64,000 bases of DNA from Undaria pinnatifida (Eukaryota; Sar; Phaeophyceae; Laminariales; Alariaceae), in assembly GCA_012845835.1 (NCBI GenBank), contig JABAKD010000016.1:8019919-8083918 (forward strand), written 5' to 3'. This document shows, one piece after another, positions 58,401 through 64,000 of this stretch. Position 1 is the stretch's first letter; every line of letters begins with the position of its first letter. The translations under genes were made by a program, and so were the position numbers. The notes below the pieces were generated by a model. That model made no database searches, was not told where the DNA came from, and was given only the letters and a program-made list of their open reading frames with translations.

Positions 58401-61400
58401 TGGCCATGGATGGGCTCTACCGACCATTCTATGACGCCAACAAACAAACAAACCGAAGGTCGCTTTTGGGGACTCGTTAAATACGTCTTGGTGCACTGGC
58501 GCATCGGAAACTCACAACGGAGTGGCCATCCAGTTGTACAACGAGGTTGGACCAACAGCGGCGCTCGCCCAGGGCGAGGCGATCAAGCTGTTCGCGTTGT
58601 TCTACAACGAGGAGGAATTGGGAAACTCTCTTTTCGATGAGATCGAGGTGAAGTTTCGACCCTGATCGTTGTACAGCAGTAACGACCCTCGGGATGCTGG
58701 CTTTGGCTAGATTTCATCAGTGGTGAAAGGAGCTTTCTTGTTTGTAAAAGGGCGCGTCCTACACGAACTTCAGCATAACGGCTAGCTGTCGAAATTTATA
58801 TTTTCCCGTAGTTTTGTTGCTCAAGTTTCTTGTGGGGCTCTTTTTTATGATGAGAGAGGACGGCAGTGCACGCATTGCTGGCGTGATATCAAGCCTGGGA
58901 ATACCACGAACGTGCCCGGGTGAGGTCACGCCGCGCTTCTGAATGGTGCACATGTCTCCTAAAAAACGATTCAAACGTCCTCTCATGGATGATGAGAATA
59001 CCCTCTGCCGGAGGGGCACATCGCATGCATGCGCTGGCGACGTGGGTTGTATACACTGGCCATCGCTCTCACGTTATCGTTACCCAACCCAGCCCAACCC
59101 AACCCCATACGCGCGCCTCTCTACCCCTTGACGCTGGACACCTATAGACCCTCTGGTTCTGCACCAAGAACAACGCTCAGGGGTGCAGCCTCCAACTTGA
59201 GAGCGCTCCGACAGTGGCATGGTTCGATTACCTTCCCGTGGACACCTCCCCCACGGCCTTCTACCCTGCCGGCTCTTTCTGGCAGATCTCCAACAACGAT
59301 TCATACTACGGGCACGCCGTCAACAACACGGGAGGAACCCTGGCAAGTGGTTTGAGGACCAAGGGCGGCGGGAGGGGGTAGGGGTCGGGGAGGGAGGGGG
59401 GGGGGGTAATGATTATATGGTGCATTGCCATAGTCCGTAGGAACGTAGTGATAGACCCTCGCATCCCTACAATGCCGGGACGGATCATGCCGGGCCTTCG
59501 CCGAATAGGCAGAGATTACGCGCACCAAGCTCGAAGCGCCGTGAGGTTTTGGGCGAGTCGCATCAATAGTGAGCTGCATGCTACTAAGAACCACTCGTGA
59601 GGCAGACTTTGGCACGTCGTGCCTACCTTCATGCATATGGATGACAGCGTCGAGTGACTTCATTCGTTTCTGGTGTGCCCGTTTCCAGAGACGAAAACGG
59701 GTATATTATGTAAATGTCTCGTGGGTGCCTTATCGTAAACTCATAACGCGATATCATCCCCCTCGCGCGGAGTACGGTTCTCCACTGCACAGTATGCTCT
59801 GAATTGACAACCATCTCGATTATCGCCAAAACCAAAAAAGAGAAAAATAACACGGTAGGTACCCTGGTTGTCTACAGTAGCTCACGCAATGAGAGACGCC
59901 TGTTATAGGATCGTTACCAGCTGACGCTAACCCCAGCAGCGCAGCAGCAACAGTACCAGCGCGAGGGGGGGGGGATTGACCACGCATCTCTCTCGAGGCG
60001 GAGCACCGTTCCCACTCGTAGTGGGGACACTCCCAACAATTGGCCCGTCATTGCGTTTCTTCCATGTATTCCGGGGAGATGTTGTGGCCGTGCTTCGTTT
60101 CGACCGCGGGGATAAACCTATCCGTACCTCGGACAAATGACGATCTAGATCATCTAGATCATCTACAGAAAATCCTGTACCTGCCGTTATAAGATGTTGT
60201 GTAGGATCTGTATGCAAACAGTACTACAGATCCAACCCTGGAAATGTTTGCTAGATTGTGCAAATTGTACGGCTCCCACCCGATAACATGAGCTAGATCA
60301 TACAGATCTTCCCTGAAAGTTGTGGGTAATCTTGTGGGGATCGGTGATCTGCCTGGGGTGTGAGTCAAAACCCGACACCAATGTCATCATCCCCGACTTG
60401 TGTGGTCTTGGCTGGAACAGGTCTGGTGCGGTGAACCGAGAGGGCAGATGACCGACGAGGAGATGGTCGCCTGCTACGCCGACGCGGACATCTGCGTTTT
60501 CGGCGAAAACTTCGAGACCGTGAGTTTCCCCTTGTTTTAGACGTGAAACCGTAACACTTATCATTTACAACTCCTTATAAGCCCCACCCATTTTGGGGGG
60601 GGGACTGAATACTTGGAATTAGTGTTGGACCATTTTTTGGCCGTGGTAAAGAGGTTAAGGCAGCTAACGGTCGATCTTGGCCCTTTTGCGACCCAGAGGA
60701 AGCGACAAAATCTTCTCAAACCATCTACCGAGTACGGATGTATTTTAAAGTTTTTGCGGAAAACCTTTCGGAAGTTTTGGTTTCAATGTGCTCGTGTGCA
60801 CAGGTATGTAGAGGAACGGGCAACTTTTGTTGCGTTCTTTGTTTTTTCTACTGGCTTTACACGAAACGCAGGGGGCATCGCCTATTAACAGTCCATCATT
60901 GCTCTGTGAGACTAGTTTAGAGCTCTGTCCTTGTGTTTTTGAACAGCTCTATGGCGCAACGGTGATGGTGGTGGTGGTTGTGATGGTACGTTCGTGGGCG
61001 CACACAGGTTGCGGAAGTCTTCGGTACCGACGAGCTTGAGCAGCTGAACTGCGTACAGAACGGCACCGCCTACGACATCACCCTATCCGGCATCAACACC
61101 TGGTTTGAAGCCACCTCGGTCGAGCCTCACGTGAGTTTTGTGTGTGTTGGCGGTGTTGATATTGGTGTTGGTGTTGTTTGTGTTGCTGTGGTTCTTGTTG
61201 CTGTTGTTGCTGTAGGTACTGTTGTTGGCAGTGTTGGTGTTGTGGGTCTTGTCGCTGTGGTTAATCGCATCACATAGTCGGTCGCCGTCATAATTTTGGC
61301 TCGTTGTCGCAAACGGGCACAAGGATTCAAAACTACAGGTATATAGGTCGGAAAAACAAACACGGTTCGGCGTATTTGAGAGTGTTCCGCAGCCTTCCGC

Positions 61401-62539
61401 ATTCTGACGATAATGCGGAGAGAGACGCGCTTGATTCACGAACGTTTCTGGGATCTCGTGGCGCCCCCATGCTCGGTCCTCGCTGCACCACGCGCCAGTC
61501 CTGGCGCGTTGTGCTGCTGTCCCGCGCGCTCTGCCTTTGTCCGTGCCACCCGTTAGACTAGCGCGGCACGGCGTACTATTGGTGCAGTAACGTACAGCTC
61601 ATCCGCGGGCAGCAGGGATGAGTGCCCACTAAAAGAACCTCGAAGTTTTCTTTTGTGACGGAAGTTCCTCGTTTTCCTTTGTTTTGTGTTTGAGCTGTGC
61701 GTCCTTCCTCGACCCCCCCCCACCCCCCCCCCCCCTCGCCCAATGCAAACATGCCAATCAGGTCCTGATGGAGGACATGATCGTTGTCCTTCACGGCGAA
61801 GACTTCAACTATGGCATCGGCTCCTACGAGAGGTGTGTGTAACTGGTCCCTGTCTTTGGTCAGCTCTCAACCCCACGAACTGCAGCCCATCGCAGCACAA
61901 CGCGAGGCAGTGCGACGCCGAGCGCAATGTTTAGCTCTATATAAGCATTCCTCGGTTTTCTTTATGCCTGACGAAGTGCCTGGCAGGGCAGGGCGGGCAT
62001 GTATACAAAACGGTATAATATTCGATTGTTCGGCTTGAACAGGCGACCCGACTATAGGATAAACTACTGTGACAATTCCATAATATCATACGTGGTACAT
62101 AGGTTGGCTTGGACACGTGACCTGGTATGTATAATATTCAATGCTTCCACTTGCAACAGGTGATCTTGGTCGGTGTCGTCTGTCAAAAAAAAAACACATC
62201 TGGCGCATCACGTTGCACATGCCGTCGAAAATTGCACCTCCCCGCGCCTACTCTCACACCTCGTCTGCGCGCACGCCTTGTATCCACAACAGGCTTCTGC
62301 TCCGGCACGTGGCCACCGAAGAAGCCGAGACAGGCACCTACTACGCCGATGTGGGTACGTGCGACGACCCCGACGCCGTGCTAGAGATTCAGGGCGAGTG
62401 CGACCTGATCATCGACTTTGGCACGTGCGAGGAGTTAGTATCGGCAGACGGAGAAGCCTCGCCGGCGTGCAGGGTGCTTCCGGGCGCTGCGGTGGCGATA
62501 GCGGCGGTTCTTGTCGCGTTCACCGCTGCTCTGTGGTAA
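37441..62539 (+). CDS. secreted TroA/FepB-type binding-protein-like protein
   Basis: Eight exons: 37441-37827, 57494-57667, 58459-58647, 59148-59342, 60421-60519, 61008-61130, 61762-61832 and 62293-62539 (stop TAA). They total 1485 nt, giving 494 aa. The first six introns are phase 0 and the last is phase 2. Residues 1-33 form a signal peptide (basic start, [16 protein letters not shown]). The mature part follows the order of Peripla_BP_2-like proteins seen in stramenopiles: VDYFP-like start, [73 protein letters not shown] and [15 protein letters not shown]. Residues 472-494 are a hydrophobic C-terminus ending at Trp, suited to GPI attachment or membrane anchoring. Six N-glycosylation sequons are present. 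Bacterial relatives bind metal chelates or cobalamin; the ligand here is unknown. Intron 4 uses a GC donor (gcaagt) and intron 1 is 19.7 kb. The exon 3 acceptor is weak but is the only one that keeps the frame. Confidence 0.75.
39046..39100 (+). repeat. copy of the dispersed core motif
   Basis: CCAGCTGTGAGATC and CGAAACTCATCTTCGCAAG match the core, followed by CTGATACACCGATCGCG, which is also seen after the copy at 20094-20152. Confidence 0.6.
39184..39350 (+). repeat. ~165-bp dispersed repeat, copy 2
   Basis: Same order of blocks as 52398-52560 and the reverse of 6962-7130, more than 85% alike by eye to the 52-kb copy. Confidence 0.75.
40140..40260 (-). repeat. dispersed repeat, family 2 (minus copy)
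   Basis: On the minus strand, AGAAGAGCCTGCTTAGTGAC and CCGGGTCTGA match the segments at 44030-44165 and 45130-45265. It lies just before the solo LTR. Confidence 0.5.
40299..40568 (+). mobile_element. solo LTR of TRIM family B
   Basis: A 270-bp unit beginning TGTTAAGATACGG and ending CTTACA matches the LTRs at 50693-50905 and 51203-51471. It is flanked by a perfect 4-bp target duplication, CCAG (40295-40298 and 40569-40572), so it is a complete solo LTR left by recombination. Confidence 0.85.
40600..41095 (-). mobile_element. TRIM family A, copy with nested insertion
   Basis: The plus-left LTR (40600-40685), interior and plus-right LTR (40894-41095) are flanked by a 4-bp duplication, CGTC (40596-40599 and 41096-41099). 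The right LTR is split by the 115-bp element at 40917-41031. On the minus strand the primer site and polypurine tract lie in the proper order. The element has no coding capacity. Confidence 0.85.
40917..41031 (+). mobile_element. 115-bp dispersed element inserted in a TRIM LTR
   Basis: The LTR sequence resumes exactly after this segment, with TATT on both sides (40913-40916 and 41032-41035) as a likely 4-bp target duplication. That defines the element's ends: TTATGACTAATTTTC at the left and GGGTGGTTTTTT at the right. It has no inverted ends, no coding sequence and no recognisable pol III promoter, so the class is unknown. Confidence 0.7.
41495..41865 (-). mobile_element. TRIM family A, complete 371-bp copy
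   Basis: Two 83-bp LTRs (41495-41577 and 41783-41865) differ at only a few positions, have TG...CA ends, and are flanked by the 4-bp duplication CAAC (41491-41494 and 41866-41869). On the minus strand, the primer site TGGCGTCGTCGACAGACC begins 2 bp inside the 5' LTR, and a polypurine tract (AGGGGGGGAGAA) abuts the 3' LTR. The 205-bp interior also has a box B-like GGGTTCGAACCCC. This is a textbook terminal-repeat retrotransposon in miniature, mobilised in trans. Confidence 0.92.
43044..43881. mobile_element. non-autonomous hAT element 1
   Basis: Perfect 15-bp terminal inverted repeats (TAGGGGTGCCACCCG) are flanked by an 8-bp target duplication, ATGTACAT (43036-43043 and 43882-43889), as expected for hAT transposons. 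Subterminal regions are packed with GGGTACCCG palindromes. No transposase remains. A fragment of TRIM family A (43451-43550: one LTR plus polypurine tract) sits inside it. Confidence 0.9.
43451..43550 (-). mobile_element. TRIM family A fragment inside hAT element 1
   Basis: One ~82-bp LTR with the usual TTTGACCACTTGCAAAAGG and CTTATAACA blocks, followed by a polypurine-tract remnant on the complementary strand. The rest of the element is missing. Confidence 0.65.
43968..44170 (+). repeat. dispersed repeat, family 2
   Basis: Collinear with 45022-45265. Shared blocks are GACGCGAGTCGACGAGGGA, GGCGCGTACCGTAGTGGGGA-like, GAGCCTGCTTATTGGTCCCG-like and an A/G-rich end (AAGAAAAAAAAGTG). The A-rich end suggests a retroposed element, but no pol III boxes were found. 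Confidence 0.55.
44274..46106. mobile_element. non-autonomous hAT element 2
   Basis: The ends are inverted copies (CAGAGGTAGGCACCG at the left; the reverse of the right end is TAGAGATGGGCACCG). They are flanked by CTTGTGAG (44266-44273) and CTTGTGAC (46107-46114), an 8-bp duplication with one mismatch. Subterminal AACCGGTT motifs are dense at both ends (44365-44420 and 45915-45980). The interior carries a ~175-bp tandem duplication (44395-44735) and a family 2 repeat (45022-45265). No transposase motif was found. Confidence 0.75.
44395..44735. repeat. ~175-bp tandem duplication
   Basis: Two units share GCATCCATAATGTTGAAAAC-like, CTTGAGATAGAATACCACGT and GCGTACTCTCAAGTG-like blocks. It lies inside hAT element 2. 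Confidence 0.75.
46190..47746. mobile_element. hAT element 3 with decayed transposase
   Basis: Terminal inverted repeats CAGGGTGGTGTTC occur at both ends (the right copy in reverse, followed by one mismatch and more pairing). ATATTTAT lies at both flanks with a 1-bp offset, consistent with an 8-bp target duplication. Both subterminal regions are packed with a short TACCG(C/T)CAA motif, in the manner of hAT transposase-binding arrays. The middle carries a remnant of the transposase dimerisation domain (46587-46888). Confidence 0.85.
46587..46888 (+). pseudogene. hAT transposase C-terminal (hATC) remnant
   Basis: The frame reads [17 protein letters not shown], then [13 protein letters not shown], and continues after a 1-base shift near 46690 with [18 protein letters not shown]. 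This is the order of the hATC dimerisation motif (an A-S-S-x-x-x-E-R-x-F-S-type core followed by R-x-x-M-x-x-x-x-x-E and L-N). The N-terminal and catalytic parts are absent. An Ala/Arg-rich coiled tail ends at TAG 46886-46888. It cannot encode an active enzyme. Confidence 0.75.
47992..48055 (+). repeat. degenerate copy of the dispersed core motif
   Basis: ACACGTCAGCTGTGATTTGA and GGTCAGCTTTGCAAGCTGC match the core at the expected spacing. Confidence 0.55.
48426..48806 (+). mobile_element. TRIM family A, plus-strand copy
   Basis: The 5' LTR (to 48510, ending CTCAACA), primer site (ATGGCGCCGTCGACAGACC), interior, polypurine tract (CAGGGGGGGAGGG) and 3' LTR (TGTTATAAGG at 48705, ending TAAACA at 48799) are in order. 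CCAGGGT flanks both sides (48426-48432 and 48800-48806). The 3' LTR has gained an AT-rich insertion. Confidence 0.85.
49075..49190 (-). repeat. two tandem copies of the dispersed core motif
   Basis: CACACAGCTCGCAAAGATGA with TTTCGACGAAATCTTC is followed 59 bp later by CACACAGCTTGCAAAAGATG with the same block and then TTACAGCTG. Confidence 0.65.
50219..50692 (+). repeat. composite repeat block, copy 1
   Basis: The order GGGCACAGACTAATCCACAT, AGTTGACCGCA, GAGTCGTGATGTCATAC, CGTTGCGGCAAGACGTCGCA, GATATCGCTCATCCCGAGCA, ATAATGAACGAGTGATTCCC recurs at 52150-52935. This copy is interrupted at its right end by TRIM family B. Confidence 0.7.
50693..51471 (+). mobile_element. TRIM family B, complete copy
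   Basis: LTRs at 50693-50905 and 51203-51471 begin TGTTAAG and end CTTCACA. The left LTR lacks about 56 bp that contain a 22-bp palindrome (ATCGGAGGCACGTGCCTCCG plus AT) in the right one. The primer site TGGCGTCGTCGGCAGG starts 2 bp inside the left LTR, at 50908, and the match to a serine-type tRNA continues for roughly 55 nt. A purine-rich AGGGTGGG lies just before the right LTR. The 4-bp duplication ACAG (50689-50692 and 51472-51475) is confirmed by unoccupied copies of the same target repeat at 51565 and 52896. Non-coding. Confidence 0.9.
51500..51720 (+). repeat. ~105-bp tandem units (target repeat)
   Basis: Units built of ATAATGAACGAGTGACTCCC, GGTGAGAGATAATCTTCACA-like and GATCGACTCGAGGGGTCT occur here and again at 52840-53050. 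The second unit of each pair is a diverged form (AATGAATGGCTTCCCACCC). This is the repeat into which TRIM family B inserted. Confidence 0.75.
51770..52145 (-). mobile_element. tRNA-derived SINE, family 1, copy 2
   Basis: On the minus strand the head at about 52145-52055 has a box A-like TGGCATATCAGG and a box B-like AGTTCGAATCC. A ~170-bp body follows and ends in a long (TAAAA/TAACA)n tail at 51770-51845. This head-body-tail order is typical of a SINE. It shares its body with 2085-2440. Confidence 0.8.
52150..52935 (+). repeat. composite repeat block, copy 2
   Basis: Same order of segments as 50219-50692, but it contains the ~165-bp dispersed repeat (52398-52560) and a copy of the dispersed core motif (52778-52815), both absent from copy 1 at these positions. 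Confidence 0.7.
52398..52560 (+). repeat. ~165-bp dispersed repeat, copy 3
   Basis: Starts GTTTCTGGTGGAGGCATGAA and ends TGATTATGCGAGAACAAC, closely matching 39184-39350. Confidence 0.75.
53050..54027. other. repeat-rich stretch before the gag-like ORF
   Basis: Three related blocks around GCGGTTGCGATGGGGCGCAGA occur near 53208, 53335 and 53625, relatives of blocks at 50575 and 52707. No gene was found. The left end of the tyrosine-recombinase element should lie here or just after it, but no terminal repeat could be matched to the right side. Confidence 0.5.
54028..55213 (+). pseudogene. gag-like ORF of a tyrosine-recombinase element
   Basis: Translation can start at the ATG at 54028. The product has an acidic, heptad-rich N-terminal region with a repeated [10 protein letters not shown] unit, then a conserved-looking body ([52 protein letters not shown]). 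A Cys/His cluster follows near 55000-55040 (C-x8-C-x3-H), resembling the zinc-finger end of DIRS/Ngaro-type Gag proteins. The tail is Gly/Ser/Lys-rich. The frame is broken in at least three places. Two are at G runs (seven G at 54178-54184, eight G near 54986) and one is near 54885, so decay or homopolymer sequencing error are both possible. The stop lies 33 bp before the next ORF. The Gag assignment rests on position and the finger and is an inference. Confidence 0.6.
55247..56430 (+). pseudogene. tyrosine recombinase (DIRS/Crypton-type)
   Basis: The first 289 codons are open. They contain an N-terminal SAM-like segment ([38 protein letters not shown]) and the box with the first catalytic Arg (SARSDEV, Arg at 55829-55831). 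The frame then meets a TGA at about 56114, continues as [12 protein letters not shown] to a second TGA, and shifts to a frame carrying HSLR (His 56218-56220, Arg 56227-56229), the Trp of GSWKSDAY and the nucleophile Tyr of KVYTR (56323-56325). All R-H-R-W-Y landmarks are present, but the ORF is interrupted, so this copy is inactive or misread. These enzymes integrate circular DNA by recombination. No reverse transcriptase or RNase H lies between it and the gag-like ORF or within the next kilobase. Confidence 0.8.
56431..57493. other. right flank of the recombinase element, end of intron 1
   Basis: No gene. A block at 56893-56965 (CACTGGGTGTACTGATGTCG, TGTAATGTGAAGAACACACA) matches 50365-50435. 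Another at 57180-57245 (AAAGGGTTTAACATGACTTT, GAAGGCGCGTGTATAGGAA) is a diverged copy of 21535-21600. Confidence 0.5.
59395..59670 (-). repeat. poly-C-tailed dispersed repeat, minus copy
   Basis: Reverse complement is collinear with 16660-16956 and ends in a C run (G run at 59397-59407 on the plus strand). It lies in intron 4 of the binding-protein gene, about 50 bp after its GC donor. Confidence 0.65.
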
Positions 62540-64000
62540 TGAAGCAGCCGCGCCCGGTGGAATACTGTGCTCCCTCCCCTTGTTCTGTCCCCCGTCCCCG
62601 TCCTAAGAGTTTCCGGCTGGTGTTTTCGTTTGTTTTCCCGTCAATGGAAACGCCGCTGGACGGTATTTATCTAGGAGTTTGGTAGAGAGTTTTAGCTCGC
62701 TGGGGGGGCAGGGAGCGGGGCTGCGAAAGAGCGCTGCTTGCGTTAAAGGAACGATTGTTTGATCTTCCGCATCGGCTTCGTTTGCATTTGTTTGCCGCAG
62801 GAGCAGCGTGCTAGAGACGCTAATCACTGCATCGGCCGCCTCCCGACCGCCGTGTTGTCTTTCATATATTTTTATTTGAAGCTTTCCACACATGGCCAGT
62901 GTATATGTGATCTTGATTATTACACTTTTTTATGAGCCCCGTCCGTTGTTGGCACGGGAGAGAAGGATTCGGCATCGTGTTTTCGACGTGCCGGCCGTTG
63001 TGTCTTTTTTTTTACGTTCGTCCGCGATACGGGGAAGCGAATTTCTTCCGAGTGTGGGAGGTAACTATGCTGGCCGTTCGGAGGTTGCGGACAGAGCGGC
63101 GGGACAAGTGTTTCGATGTTTTTTTTGGGGGGGGTGGTGTTTGCAGAGAGCAGTTGCGGGGAGGGAGACAGAGAGAACGAGGATAGACGTACTGGTTTGA
63201 CTTTTCCACCTTTCGGGGGGGTTCACATACGCGCGGCATTGCAGTCGTGCGCAGCTATCACAGTGACGGACAATTTTTTTTTAGTGAGCATATATATGTC
63301 ACTGCAGCTATAATGTTTACCAGGTACGAGTACCTGTGTGTTGGCAGGGGGGGAGGATAGTAGGTAGAACGAGGTGCTTAACATGTCGATTTTCGGGCAC
63401 TTGCTTGGGAGGCTTTTGCGTTTTGCGTTGAGTCTGCTGGGGGTTTTTCCGTCGTCAGGCCCCCCAGGCACGTTCCCGCTTCGCGCACCGCGGGACGGCG
63501 ACGGGGGAAGGAGGCGACCCCTATTAAATGGCGACTTTGTGAAAAGGCCTTGCCATTTTTAGCTTCTCCCTCCCGCGCGCGTGCGTGCGCTCACTCGCAC
63601 GCCCCCGCACAACGACTTGGACACTTTGGTAGAGTGTATATTGCAGGCGTGGTTGTTACGGTACTTGAGAGCAAGTACAACTCTGTTGGCTTTGGATTGA
63701 TAGCCATCACTCACGTGTCCGTAATATACGTTTTCCCGCCGGTTGATATTGATAATGAGTTTTACTTGTTCCGTGCTTGCGAAGTTTGCGAGGTCGGTCT
63801 GAATCTCGTTGTGTCACCTTTTCTATCTCGATCTTGTGCCAAGTTTTAGGTCTCTGTTTTCGTTAGAGATGCCGATAGATTTCGATCGACGCGTTGTATT
63901 TTTTTTCCTCGTTCCGTCCTCCCGGGCCGATTTTTCAGTCGATTTCTGTGGTTTTAATATAATCTTCTGTTATATCAATTCTGCGAAGGAGCTTAAACGC
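62540..64000. other. 3' flank of the binding-protein gene
   Basis: Presumed long 3' untranslated region and intergenic DNA. Short frames here lack family motifs and splice partners. No terminator or polyadenylation signal could be named with confidence. Confidence 0.45.

Noticed and set aside
63374-63849. Two plus-strand frames of 60-100 codons near the right end
   Set aside because: No family motif, no splice partner and no codon bias; more likely 3' flank.

Overview
The window looks like nuclear DNA of a multicellular stramenopile, most likely a brown alga. This is inferred from intron-rich genes with GT-AG and GCAAGT-type GC-AG introns, coding exons embedded in kilobases of repeats, long G/C homopolymers, and genes alternating between strands. 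No rRNA gene, complete tRNA gene, CRISPR array or bacterial-type operon was seen.

Four host genes can be rebuilt exon by exon, and the phases close in each. (1) Minus strand, 894-4420: a UPF0047/YjbQ-family protein, missing only a short 5' exon. (2) Plus strand, 9127-19091: a hotdog-fold (PaaI/THEM-like) thioesterase in four exons, 307 aa. (3) Minus strand, 28032-36639: a 12-exon, 885-aa protein that I read as a SKA3-like outer-kinetochore protein. (4) Plus strand, 37441-62539: an 8-exon, 494-aa secreted protein related to bacterial TroA/FepB-type substrate-binding proteins, with a signal peptide and a C-terminal membrane or GPI-anchor signal. Genes 3 and 4 are divergent, with about 0.8 kb between their start codons. 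A weaker set of minus-strand exons lies at 7.8-8.8 kb.

The rest is mostly mobile DNA and tandem repeats. 9.6-12.8 kb: a tandem array and a 2.5-kb LTR element with no coding capacity. 14-18.6 kb: hexamer and 15-bp minisatellites in introns of the thioesterase gene. 19.5-26.2 kb: tandem and inverted repeats, a miniature LTR element and a decayed Ty3/Gypsy pol region. 37.8-57.5 kb: one 19.7-kb first intron of gene 4, which works as a transposon trap. It holds a solo LTR, several miniature LTR elements (TRIMs) with 4-bp target duplications, three hAT elements (one with a decayed transposase tail), tRNA-derived SINEs, and an element with a gag-like ORF followed directly by a tyrosine recombinase, with no reverse transcriptase between them.

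The most unusual items are that RT-less gag + tyrosine-recombinase element, the giant transposon-filled intron, an unclassified ~115-bp dispersed element whose borders are fixed by a nested insertion, and three LTR families that all appear to be primed by the same serine-type tRNA. All gene models come from reading frames, splice signals and family motifs alone; no search or transcript data were available.
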